In this document: positions 1-6,270 of the stretch, piece by piece
Numbering within the stretch: position 1 is the first letter of the stretch
Layout of the letters: every line of letters starts with the position of its first letter
DNA from: Frigididesulfovibrio sp031553235
GTDB taxonomy: Bacteria > Desulfobacterota > Desulfovibrionia > Desulfovibrionales > Desulfovibrionaceae
DNA: 46,488 nt
Assembly: GCA_031553235.1 (NCBI GenBank)
Contig: JAVBLS010000040.1
Location: forward strand, 1 to 46,488
Reading direction: 5' to 3'
Program-made: the position numbers and the translations under genes
The notes under the pieces: generated by a model
What the model saw: the letters and a program-made list of their open reading frames with translations, nothing else
Told to the model about the DNA's origin: nothing
Database searches by the model: none

Positions 1-1
1 C

Positions 2-142
2 GAAGAGATCAACCGGGCCATTGAGGAGATCAACCACGTCGTCGGCGAAACCACCGACGGCATGGTCCAGTCTTCCGCCGCCGTGCAGGAACTCGCCCGG
101 ATGTCCCAGGAGCTGAAGCGGGTCATGGAAGGATTGAAGTAA
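2..142 (+). CDS. C-terminal end of a methyl-accepting chemotaxis protein (partial)
   Basis: Only the last 46 codons are in the window; the gene starts beyond the left edge. The frame reads EEINRAIEEINHVVGETTDG and then a stretch rich in Gln, Ser and Ala ending in VMEGLK and a TAA stop. This heptad-like, Ala/Glu/Gln-rich helix is typical of the cytoplasmic signalling bundle at the end of chemoreceptors, which drives CheA through CheW. No sensor domain or membrane segment is visible, so the ligand cannot be guessed. The gene is followed by a good intrinsic terminator and converges on the dehydratase-type gene. The family call rests on composition and the coiled-coil pattern. Confidence 0.7.
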   Translation, partial: EEINRAIEEINHVVGETTDGMVQSSAAVQELARMSQELKRVMEGLK

Positions 143-166
143 AACCGTTTCGCAGTGCAAACAGAG

Positions 167-200
167 AATGCCCCGTCATACTCCGGCGGGGCATTTTTTG
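167..200 (+). terminator. Intrinsic terminator after the chemoreceptor gene
   Basis: An 8-bp stem (ATGCCCCG pairing with CGGGGCAT) encloses an 11-nt loop and is followed by six T residues on the plus strand, 25 nt after the stop codon. On the minus strand the same hairpin is followed by only a short T-rich stretch, so it may partly serve the converging gene too. Confidence 0.85.
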
Positions 201-218
201 TGCGGAGGTCTCGCAAGC

Positions 219-1358
219 CTACAACATCTCGAGAAATGCCTCGATCCGCACCTTCAACTGCTCGGCGTCGCTTTCGGAATAGTCGGTTTCCAGTTGCAAA
301 AAGGGCTTGCCCAGGTTTGCGGTCACATGCTTCTTGATTGACGAAGACTCCACGGCGTAGGTCTGGCACCCCTGCCAGGTCAGATCGACAACCGCGTCCA
401 CCGAAAAATCGCGGGCCATTTCGTTCAGGGCCTCAAAGCGCCGGGGGTTGGGCGACATGACCGCGCAGGGGATGTCCAGATAGCCCTTGGCCAGAGCGGT
501 CAGGGGGTCGCCGCTTTCCTCCACCCGCACCCGGGTGCGCTTGTAGCCCGAGCAGTTGTCCAGACAGACCACAGAACCGCCGCATTCCTCGATCAGGCGC
601 ACGACCTTGTGCGAGCCCATGCCCACAGGCACGCCGGTGAGCAGAATGCGCGGCGCCTCCGGCGATACGGGCGACTTGCCCTCATCGCCCAGGCGGCCCA
701 TTTCTTCGGCCGCATCCAGAAGCATCTTGATGCCCACTTCCTTGTCCGGAAAAAAATTGGTTTTGAAGGCAATCTCCACCAACTCCATGCCGGTGATCGG
801 CGAGGGCTTGCGTTGGGCCAGATCCATGAGGGCCTTTACGGCCAGACGCTCGCGGTTCATCAGGTTGACGGCGCGGCACAATTTCTCGTCGTCGATCTGC
901 ACCCCGAAGTCCTTTTCCATACGCTCGATCAGCAGTTCAAACTGCTTGCGCCAGTAATTCAGGGCATCTTCATTCTGGACCTGCGGCAACTGCAGGAGCA
1001 TGACCGGGTGCTTCTCGGCCAGCAGTTCGTACATCTTCTTTTTGCCGTCGCAGGTGGTGTCGCCCACCACCAGGTCCGAGGCCGAGAGATAGGGGCAGGA
1101 GTCGTTCAGGGCAAAACCGTAGCTGCTTTTGATCAGCGGGCAGAGGGCCCGGGGCAGAACTTCTTCGGCGGCCGGAATAGAGTCGTTGCGCGTGCCGCAC
1201 AGGGACACGGGAATGGCCCCGGCGGCCAGGGCGATTTCCGAGGGGGTATAGAGACAGTATTGGCCCACGACTTTTTTGCCCTGGTCCTTGGCGGCCAGAA
1301 GATTGGGGACGTTGTGCTCAAAAGCGGTGGTGATGCGGGAATACGAGTCACACTTCAT
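219..1358 (-). CDS. 2-hydroxyacyl-CoA dehydratase D-component / double-cubane cluster protein family
   Basis: The 379-residue protein belongs to the HgdB/BcrB/YjiM family, iron-sulfur proteins that receive a high-energy electron from an ATP-driven activase. The start MKCDSYSR is chosen because GAAAGGA lies about 9 nt upstream; a longer in-frame version would run through the partner gene. Conserved cysteines are visible in ALCPLIKSSYG, LNDSCPY and VVGDTTCDGKKKMYE, the last being a family hallmark, with another in LTWQGCQTYAVES near the C terminus. Only one such subunit is encoded here, and the second dehydratase subunit is missing. That arrangement matches stand-alone double-cubane [8Fe-7S] proteins, whose natural substrate is mostly unknown, rather than a true two-subunit dehydratase. 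It overlaps the activase gene by 11 bp, so the two are probably translationally coupled. A role in amino-acid or hydroxy-acid reduction is inference. Confidence 0.87.
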   Translation of the reverse strand: MKCDSYSRITTAFEHNVPNLLAAKDQGKKVVGQYCLYTPSEIALAAGAIPVSLCGTRNDSIPAAEEVLPRALCPLIKSSYGFALNDSCPYLSASDLVVGDTTCDGKKKMYELLAEKHPVMLLQLPQVQNEDALNYWRKQFELLIERMEKDFGVQIDDEKLCRAVNLMNRERLAVKALMDLAQRKPSPITGMELVEIAFKTNFFPDKEVGIKMLLDAAEEMGRLGDEGKSPVSPEAPRILLTGVPVGMGSHKVVRLIEECGGSVVCLDNCSGYKRTRVRVEESGDPLTALAKGYLDIPCAVMSPNPRRFEALNEMARDFSVDAVVDLTWQGCQTYAVESSSIKKHVTANLGKPFLQLETDYSESDAEQLKVRIEAFLEML

Positions 1359-2202
1359 GGAGGTCGATCCTTTCAAGGGTTGCGGGTTTCTGGGCCGTGG
1401 CTCCAGCGGCGGTTGCACAATGGAATTGCTTCATCTGCTCGGCGGCGCACAGGGCCGCGCCCAGGGCGCCGAGGGTTTGCGGGTATTCGGGAATGCGCAC
1501 CGACGTGCCCAGTTCTTCTTCGAGCATGGCCACAAAAGAACCGCTCACGGCCGTGCCGCCGGAAAACACGCACAACCCGGCAAAGGGAATGCGCCGGGCC
1601 AGGCCCTTCATGCGCCGGGCAATGGAAAGGAACACCCCGGCGGCAATGTCTTCGGGCCTGGTTCCTTTGGCCAGCAGGCCGACGATTTCCGTTTCCGCGA
1701 ACACGGCGCACATGCTGCTGATGGGCGCGGGCCTCCCCAGGCCGGCGGCCTCGTTGAACTCGGGCAGCGAGAGATTGAGAATGCCGGCCACCACCTGCAG
1801 AAACCTGCCGGTGCCGGCCGCGCACTTGTCGTTCATGACAAAGTCGGCGGGCGAGCCGTCGGCGTTCAAGCGGGTGACCTTGCTGTCCTGGCCGCCGATG
1901 TCCAGAACCACCCCGGCGCCGGGGAACAGATGGGCCGCGCCCTTGGCGTGGCAGGTGATTTCGGTGACCGTCTTCTGGGCAAAAGGCAGGGACACGCGGC
2001 CGTAGCCCGTGCCGACAATGCGCCCGAGATCGCCCCGGCCGGCCCCGGCCAGATTCAGAGCGGCATCCAGGACGGCGGCCCCGGCTTCCTTGGGGTTCCA
2101 GCCGGTGGGCGACACCGCCCGGCCGGCAACACGGCCTTCCGCGGGGTCGAAGATCACCGCCTTGGCGGCCACGGAACCGACGTCAATTCCGGCGACAAGC
2201 AT
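1348..2202 (-). CDS. Acyl-CoA dehydratase activase (HgdC/YjiL-type ATPase)
   Basis: This 284-residue member of the BadF/BadG/BcrA/BcrD ATPase family (ASKHA fold) should hydrolyse ATP to push an electron from its bridging [4Fe-4S] cluster into the neighbouring double-cubane protein. Visible motifs are GIDVGSVAAKAV (phosphate 1), VVLDIGGQDSKV (phosphate 2), MNDKCAAGTGRFLQ with the first cluster cysteine, and SSMCAVFAETEIVGLL with the second. The start MLVAGIDVG is set by AGGAGG 8 nt upstream; a GTG six codons earlier lies over that ribosome binding site and is unlikely. It is the first gene of a two-gene unit, followed with an 11-bp overlap by its likely partner. A hairpin plus T-run sits directly in front of the ribosome binding site, so expression probably requires read-through. 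Confidence 0.9.
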   Translation of the reverse strand: MLVAGIDVGSVAAKAVIFDPAEGRVAGRAVSPTGWNPKEAGAAVLDAALNLAGAGRGDLGRIVGTGYGRVSLPFAQKTVTEITCHAKGAAHLFPGAGVVLDIGGQDSKVTRLNADGSPADFVMNDKCAAGTGRFLQVVAGILNLSLPEFNEAAGLGRPAPISSMCAVFAETEIVGLLAKGTRPEDIAAGVFLSIARRMKGLARRIPFAGLCVFSGGTAVSGSFVAMLEEELGTSVRIPEYPQTLGALGAALCAAEQMKQFHCATAAGATAQKPATLERIDLHEV

Positions 2203-2223
2203 GGGGTTTCCTCCTTGCACAAT

Positions 2224-2247
2224 AAAAAAACCGCTTCACAGAAGCGG
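2224..2247 (-). terminator. Intrinsic terminator directly in front of the activase ribosome binding site
   Basis: Read on the minus strand, CCGCTTC and GAAGCGG form a 7-bp stem with a 3-nt loop, followed at once by seven T residues. The AGGAGG of the activase gene begins only about 12 nt after the T-run, leaving no room for a promoter between them. Transcripts that reach the operon must therefore read through this hairpin. Confidence 0.8.
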
Positions 2248-2510
2248 GCGGCGGCGCGGAACGGAATACCGGTGGATGACGGCGGAACGCGGGGGCTCAG
2301 GACAGCAGAAAGAGGCCGACGCCGCCGAAACCACGCGGGACAACCTGCCCCACGACGCGACAACGTCAGGTCATGCCGGAGCCGACAGCTCCGAGGCCAT
2401 GCGCGGCCGTCCCCAAAGGGACGGCAAACGGCGTATGTTCGGAAAAATCGCGCATGAAATCCTTCCAGATGAAACTCGCCGTATGATGACGCAAAAATCA
2501 TAGGGCGTCA
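2248..2510 (-). promoter_or_regulatory. Candidate structured leader of the activase operon
   Basis: This stretch, read on the minus strand towards the activase, holds no credible gene. It contains short hairpins, including one from CCGTCCC/GGGACGG and one from GGAGC/GCTCC with a five-base loop. A CGGCGGCG segment can pair with CGCCGCCG next to the 5' arm of the terminator, which is the arrangement expected of an antiterminator. It matches no riboswitch class I recognise. The boundaries and the regulatory role are inference; an open frame of 115 codons on the same strand has low-complexity, Arg/Pro-rich shadow composition. Confidence 0.35.
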
Positions 2511-2675
2511 ACCGGCCGGCCGGCGCCGGCGAACATTGGAAATATTCATCCGCGCCGGCCAGGCCGGGCGCAGACGGCAGGGCATATGCTTGATTGACAT
2601 CTGCCGCCGTGCCGGCTCATGGTCTCCCACGAGCATGAAACGCGTCTTGAACCCCCAGGCTTCACAGGAGACTGC

Positions 2676-5078
2676 ATGAGCACCACATATATCGATTTCG
2701 CCGGCATCAGCGAGCTGTTGCGCGCGGCCGCCGACGAAGGACGGAACTTTCTCTTTGAATACGAGGTCTACACCTTCCTCTCCCTGCTCGGTGCGGAAAC
2801 CCCGCCGCGGTGCTTTCTCATTCCGCGCGGCGCCCGGCCTTCCGAGGACGAAATGACCACCCTGCCGGGTGAAAAGGTGGTTTTGAAAATCGTCTCGCCG
2901 ACGATCATCCATAAAACCGAGGTCGGCGGGGTCAGAATTGTGGCCAAAACCCCGGACAAGGTCCGCTCAAGCGTGCGCCGCATGCTCAGCGAAGTGCCGG
3001 AAAGGTATGCCGGCTGGATCCATGCCAACCCCGGGGCCGAACCCAAGGAATACCGGGGGCTTTCGGGCGAGGCCCTGGAGGCGGCCATCCGCAGGGATCT
3101 CAAGGGCGTGCTGCTGGTCCAGTTCATGCCGCCCGATTCCGCCGCCTTCGGCAACGAACTGATCGTGGGCCTGCGCAACACCCGCGAGTTCGGCATGGTC
3201 GTCAGCGCCGGCCTGGGCGGCACCGACACCGAACTCTATGCCGCCCGCTTCCGCGAGGGCCAGGCGATCATCGCGGCCTCGTGCGAACTGACCGACGGCG
3301 AGCAGTTCTTTGACCTGTTCCGCAAAACCATTGCCTACGGCATGCTGGCCGGCCTGACCCGCGGCCGGCAGCGCATCGTCACCGACGAGCAATTGGTGGA
3401 ATGCTTCAGCGCCTTCATCGAGATCGGCCGCAACTATTCGCCGGCCAACCCCGACGCCGACTTCATCGTTGAAGAGCTGGAGATCAACCCCTTTGCCTTC
3501 ACCGATTTCCTCATGGTCCCCCTGGACGGCATGTGCCGCTTCTCTCTGCCCGCAGCCCGTCCGGTGCCCAGGCCGGTGCGCAAAATCCACAGCCTGCTGC
3601 ACCCGCAAAGCATCTCCCTGATCGGCGTTTCCACCAGGCGCAAGAACTTCGGCTCGATCATCCTGGACAATATCCTGGCTGCCGGCTTCCCCAAAGACAG
3701 GGTCAGCGTGATCCGCGAGGGCGAGTCCGAAATCAACGGAGTGCACTGCGCCCCAAGCCTCAAGGATCTGCCGGAAAAGCCGGACCTCTTCGTGGTGGCC
3801 GTGGGTGCCGAACAGGTGCCGCAACTGGTGGACGAGGTCATCGACCACGGCGCGGCCGAATCGGTCATGCTTATTCCCGGCGGCCTGGGCGAGACGGAAA
3901 AAAGCAAACAACGGGCCGAGGCGATCATCGCCAAGATCAACGAAGCCCACGCCACGGGCGACGGCGGGCCGGTGTTTCTGGGCGCCAACAGCATGGGCGT
4001 GGTCTCGCGCCCCGGCCGGTACGACACCTGGTTCATCCCCGAGCAAAAGCTGCCCAAAAACCGTTCCGACGCCTACCACCGTGCGGCCTTCGTCAGCCAG
4101 AGCGGGGCCTTCATGCTGCACCGGCTGAGCCGCTGCCCCGAACTCAACCCGGCCTACATGCTCTCCATCGGCAACCAGACCGACCTGACCCTGGGCGACA
4201 TGGTCAAGTACTTCAAGGACAGCCCGGAAGTGGACGTGATTGCGGTCTATGCCGAGGGCTTCAAGGATCTGGACGGCCTGGAGTTCTGCCGGGCCGTGCG
4301 CGAAGCCGTGCTGGCAGGCAAGGAAGTGGTCTTTTACAAGGCCGGGCGCACCCCCGAGGGCAAAAGCGCCACCAGCGGGCACACCGCCTCCCTGGCCGGC
4401 GACTACGTGGTCTGCGAAAGTTGCGTGCGCGAAGCCGGGGCCATTGTGGCCGGCAACTTCACCGAGTTTCAGGATCTTTTCCTGCTGGCCATGAAGCTGC
4501 ACGGCAAAAAGCTTAACGGCAACAGGCTGGCCGCGGTCAGCGCGGCCGGTTTCGAGGCCGTGGGCATGGCCGATTCGGTGCAGTCCGACGGCTACCAGAT
4601 GCGCCTGGCCGCCTATTCCCAAAGCTCGCGCGCCGGCATCGCGGAGATTCTCAAGGCCAAAAAGCTGGACAACCTGGTCACCGTCAACAACCCCCTGGAC
4701 ATCACCCCCACGGCCGACGACGAGACCCACGCGGATATCGTCGAGATTCTCCTGCAGGATGAGGGCGTGGACGCCCTGGTGGTCAGCCTGGCGCCGCTCT
4801 CCCCTTCGGTGCACACCCTCGACGATCCGGCCCATCCGGAATTCGACATGAACACGGCCAACGGCGTCCTGCCACGGCTCGCGCAGATCGGCGCCCTGAG
4901 CCCCAAACCCCTGGTTGTGGTCATTGACGGCGGGCTGCTCTTTGAGCCGTTGCGCAACGCCTTTCTGGACAAGGGCCTGGCGGTCTTCCCGGTTTGCGAC
5001 CGGGCCGTGGCGGCGCTGTCGCTGTATATCAAAGCAAGGCTGTATGCCGGCGGCATCCGGGCGGAGCGGAATTACTGA
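2676..5078 (+). CDS. Fused NDP-forming acyl-CoA synthetase (acetate-CoA ligase, ADP-forming type)
   Basis: The 800-residue protein carries both halves of an ADP-forming acyl-CoA synthetase on one chain and should interconvert acyl-CoA + ADP + Pi and acid + ATP + CoA. The ATP-grasp half comes first (about residues 15-300, with IIHKTEVGGVRI near residue 78). A CoA-binding Rossmann domain follows (about 305-430, LIGVSTRRKNFGS), then a succinyl-CoA-ligase-like domain with SGHTASLAGDY near residue 566, which holds the histidine phosphorylated during catalysis, and a last ligase-CoA domain. This ATP-grasp-first order is the reverse of the usual alpha-beta fusion seen in protein acetyltransferases such as Pat. 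The start MSTTYIDF follows CAGGAG by 7 nt. It is divergent from the activase pair and could process an acyl-CoA from the same pathway, but that is inference. Substrate unknown. Confidence 0.88.
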   Translation: MSTTYIDFAGISELLRAAADEGRNFLFEYEVYTFLSLLGAETPPRCFLIPRGARPSEDEMTTLPGEKVVLKIVSPTIIHKTEVGGVRIVAKTPDKVRSSVRRMLSEVPERYAGWIHANPGAEPKEYRGLSGEALEAAIRRDLKGVLLVQFMPPDSAAFGNELIVGLRNTREFGMVVSAGLGGTDTELYAARFREGQAIIAASCELTDGEQFFDLFRKTIAYGMLAGLTRGRQRIVTDEQLVECFSAFIEIGRNYSPANPDADFIVEELEINPFAFTDFLMVPLDGMCRFSLPAARPVPRPVRKIHSLLHPQSISLIGVSTRRKNFGSIILDNILAAGFPKDRVSVIREGESEINGVHCAPSLKDLPEKPDLFVVAVGAEQVPQLVDEVIDHGAAESVMLIPGGLGETEKSKQRAEAIIAKINEAHATGDGGPVFLGANSMGVVSRPGRYDTWFIPEQKLPKNRSDAYHRAAFVSQSGAFMLHRLSRCPELNPAYMLSIGNQTDLTLGDMVKYFKDSPEVDVIAVYAEGFKDLDGLEFCRAVREAVLAGKEVVFYKAGRTPEGKSATSGHTASLAGDYVVCESCVREAGAIVAGNFTEFQDLFLLAMKLHGKKLNGNRLAAVSAAGFEAVGMADSVQSDGYQMRLAAYSQSSRAGIAEILKAKKLDNLVTVNNPLDITPTADDETHADIVEILLQDEGVDALVVSLAPLSPSVHTLDDPAHPEFDMNTANGVLPRLAQIGALSPKPLVVVIDGGLLFEPLRNAFLDKGLAVFPVCDRAVAALSLYIKARLYAGGIRAERNY

Positions 5079-5911
5079 ACATCCATGGCCTTACCCTGAT
5101 CCCTGGCCGTCTTCACCGCCTCGATGATCTGGCCGCGCACGCCGGTGCGATCGAGCAGGTTGAGCCCGGCTATGGTCATACCGGCGGGCGAGGTGCCCTG
5201 CTCGCGCAAGAGGACCGGGTGCTTGCCGCTGACTTCGGCCAGGCGGGCGCAGCCGCCCATCAATTCAACGGCGATGATCCGCGAATTTTCCCGTGACAGG
5301 CCGACGCTGACCCCGGCCTCGCACAAGCTGTCCATGATGTGGAAGAGAAAACCGGGACCGCAACCGGCCAGCGAGGTAAAGGCGTTCATGGCTTCTTCGG
5401 ACAAACGGATCACCTTGCCCAAGCCGCCGAACAGGGAGTCGATCAGTTCTTTTTGCTCGCCGGCAACCCCCGGCGCCAGGCAGACGCCAAACAGGCCCCG
5501 CCCCACCTCGACCAGGGTATTGGGCATGACTCTGGCCACGGCGAACTTCCCGCCGGCAATCGCGGACAAAAGCGCCAGGGGAACGCCGGCGGCAACGGAT
5601 ATGAGCAGTTTGGCCCGAGGTTGGGCGCCCGCCGGCAGACAGGCAACGATGTTGCGGGCAAGCTGTTCCACTTCTTCCGGCATCACCGCGACAAGAATCA
5701 GCGACGAGCGGTCCACAAGTTCTTGCAGGGAGTCGACGAACACGATGTCCCGCGCCTCCTCGGCCGCACGCTTTCTGTTGCTGCGGGCCAGAACACAGAG
5801 AGAGAAGTCGCGGCAAACCGGTTCTGTGCGGGCAATGGCTTTTGCCAGGGCCGAGCCCATGCTGCCGTAGCCGATGATGCCGACGCACGCCGGCAAGGAT
5901 GCGGTGTTCAT
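5072..5911 (-). CDS. proC: Pyrroline-5-carboxylate reductase
   Basis: The 279-residue protein performs the last step of proline synthesis, reducing pyrroline-5-carboxylate with NAD(P)H. The N terminus has the dinucleotide-binding glycine pattern VGIIGYGSMGSALAKA. The middle holds VARVMPNTLVEVGRG, and the C-terminal dimerisation domain has LAGCGPGF and the P5CR signature region QGTSPAGMTIAGLNLL. Length is normal for the family (about 265-280). The start is supported by GAGGAA 6 nt upstream. Its 3' end overlaps the converging acyl-CoA synthetase gene by 7 bp. Its ATG overlaps the stop of a 35-codon frame upstream (ATGA overlap), so translation may be coupled. Confidence 0.95.
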   Translation of the reverse strand: MNTASLPACVGIIGYGSMGSALAKAIARTEPVCRDFSLCVLARSNRKRAAEEARDIVFVDSLQELVDRSSLILVAVMPEEVEQLARNIVACLPAGAQPRAKLLISVAAGVPLALLSAIAGGKFAVARVMPNTLVEVGRGLFGVCLAPGVAGEQKELIDSLFGGLGKVIRLSEEAMNAFTSLAGCGPGFLFHIMDSLCEAGVSVGLSRENSRIIAVELMGGCARLAEVSGKHPVLLREQGTSPAGMTIAGLNLLDRTGVRGQIIEAVKTARDQGKAMDVQ

Positions 5912-6015
5912 TGGTATTCCTCGTTCGTTTGTTCCGGCGGATGGGCCTTTTCGGCAAACTCCCGGGTCTTCTCGTCAAAGGTCGTGCAGATGACCACGCA
6001 GATACCTTGCAGCAT
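5908..6015 (-). CDS. Possible 35-residue protein translationally coupled to proC
   Basis: A short frame starts at an ATG preceded by GGCAGGGAAGAATC, where AGGGA can act as a ribosome binding site. It reads MLQGICVVICTTFDEK, then a charged tail rich in Glu and Lys, and stops with TGA sharing ATGA with the proC start. The N-terminal ten residues are hydrophobic with two cysteines. No family is recognised. The four-base overlap and the correctly placed binding site favour translation, but the frame is too short to judge by composition. It could instead be a leader peptide whose translation opens the proC start. Confidence 0.5.
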   Translation of the reverse strand: MLQGICVVICTTFDEKTREFAEKAHPPEQTNEEYQ

Positions 6016-6092
6016 GATTCTTCCCTGCCTTTTTTGAAAATACCCATCGGAGGGGCTTTGGTTTCCGACGATAATCAATTCCGAATTATGTT

Positions 6093-6098
6093 ATTATA
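6093..6098 (-). promoter_or_regulatory. Candidate -10 box for the proC transcript
   Basis: A perfect TATAAT on the minus strand lies about 78 nt upstream of the small frame in front of proC, inside the only AT-rich patch of this gap. A -35 element at the right distance is poor (TAGTTT, 16-nt spacer), so the assignment rests on the -10 match and its position. Confidence 0.45.
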
Positions 6099-6177
6099 TT
6101 CCACTTAAATGAAAAACTACGCCTCATTTTCTTTGCGGTCAAGGGATCGCCTCGTGCTCGGAACACTCCTCCCTAAG

Positions 6178-6270
6178 CGGCGCGGAACCGGATTACTCCC
6201 CCTCAATCGGCGCGGAACCGGCTTGCCCGCCGGCTCGGCCCGGGTCCGGATTACTCGCCCCAGTCGGCGC
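6178..6270. repeat. Short direct repeats copying the 3' end of the helicase gene
   Basis: CGGCGCGGAACCGG occurs at 6178-6191 and again at 6208-6221. The block ATTACTCCCCCTCAATCGGCGC at 6192-6213 closely matches 6250-6270, which spans the stop codon of the helicase gene. It looks like a partial tandem duplication of the gene end. Nothing else is seen in the 140-bp gap. Confidence 0.5.

Noticed and set aside
2154..2501. 115-codon minus-strand frame upstream of the activase
   Set aside because: Arg/Pro/Ser-rich, no ribosome binding site, ends inside the activase start region and would cross the terminator hairpin; better read as a non-coding leader.
2967..4835. 622-codon open frame antisense to the acyl-CoA synthetase
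   Set aside because: Its composition is dominated by Gly, Ala, Val, His and Asp, as expected from the complement of a GC-rich gene. It has no domain features, and the plus-strand frame has clear family motifs.
5265..6047. 260-codon minus-strand frame overlapping proC
   Set aside because: It runs through proC in another frame with low-complexity Arg/Gly/Ser sequence; only the separate 35-codon frame ending at the proC ATG has translation signals.
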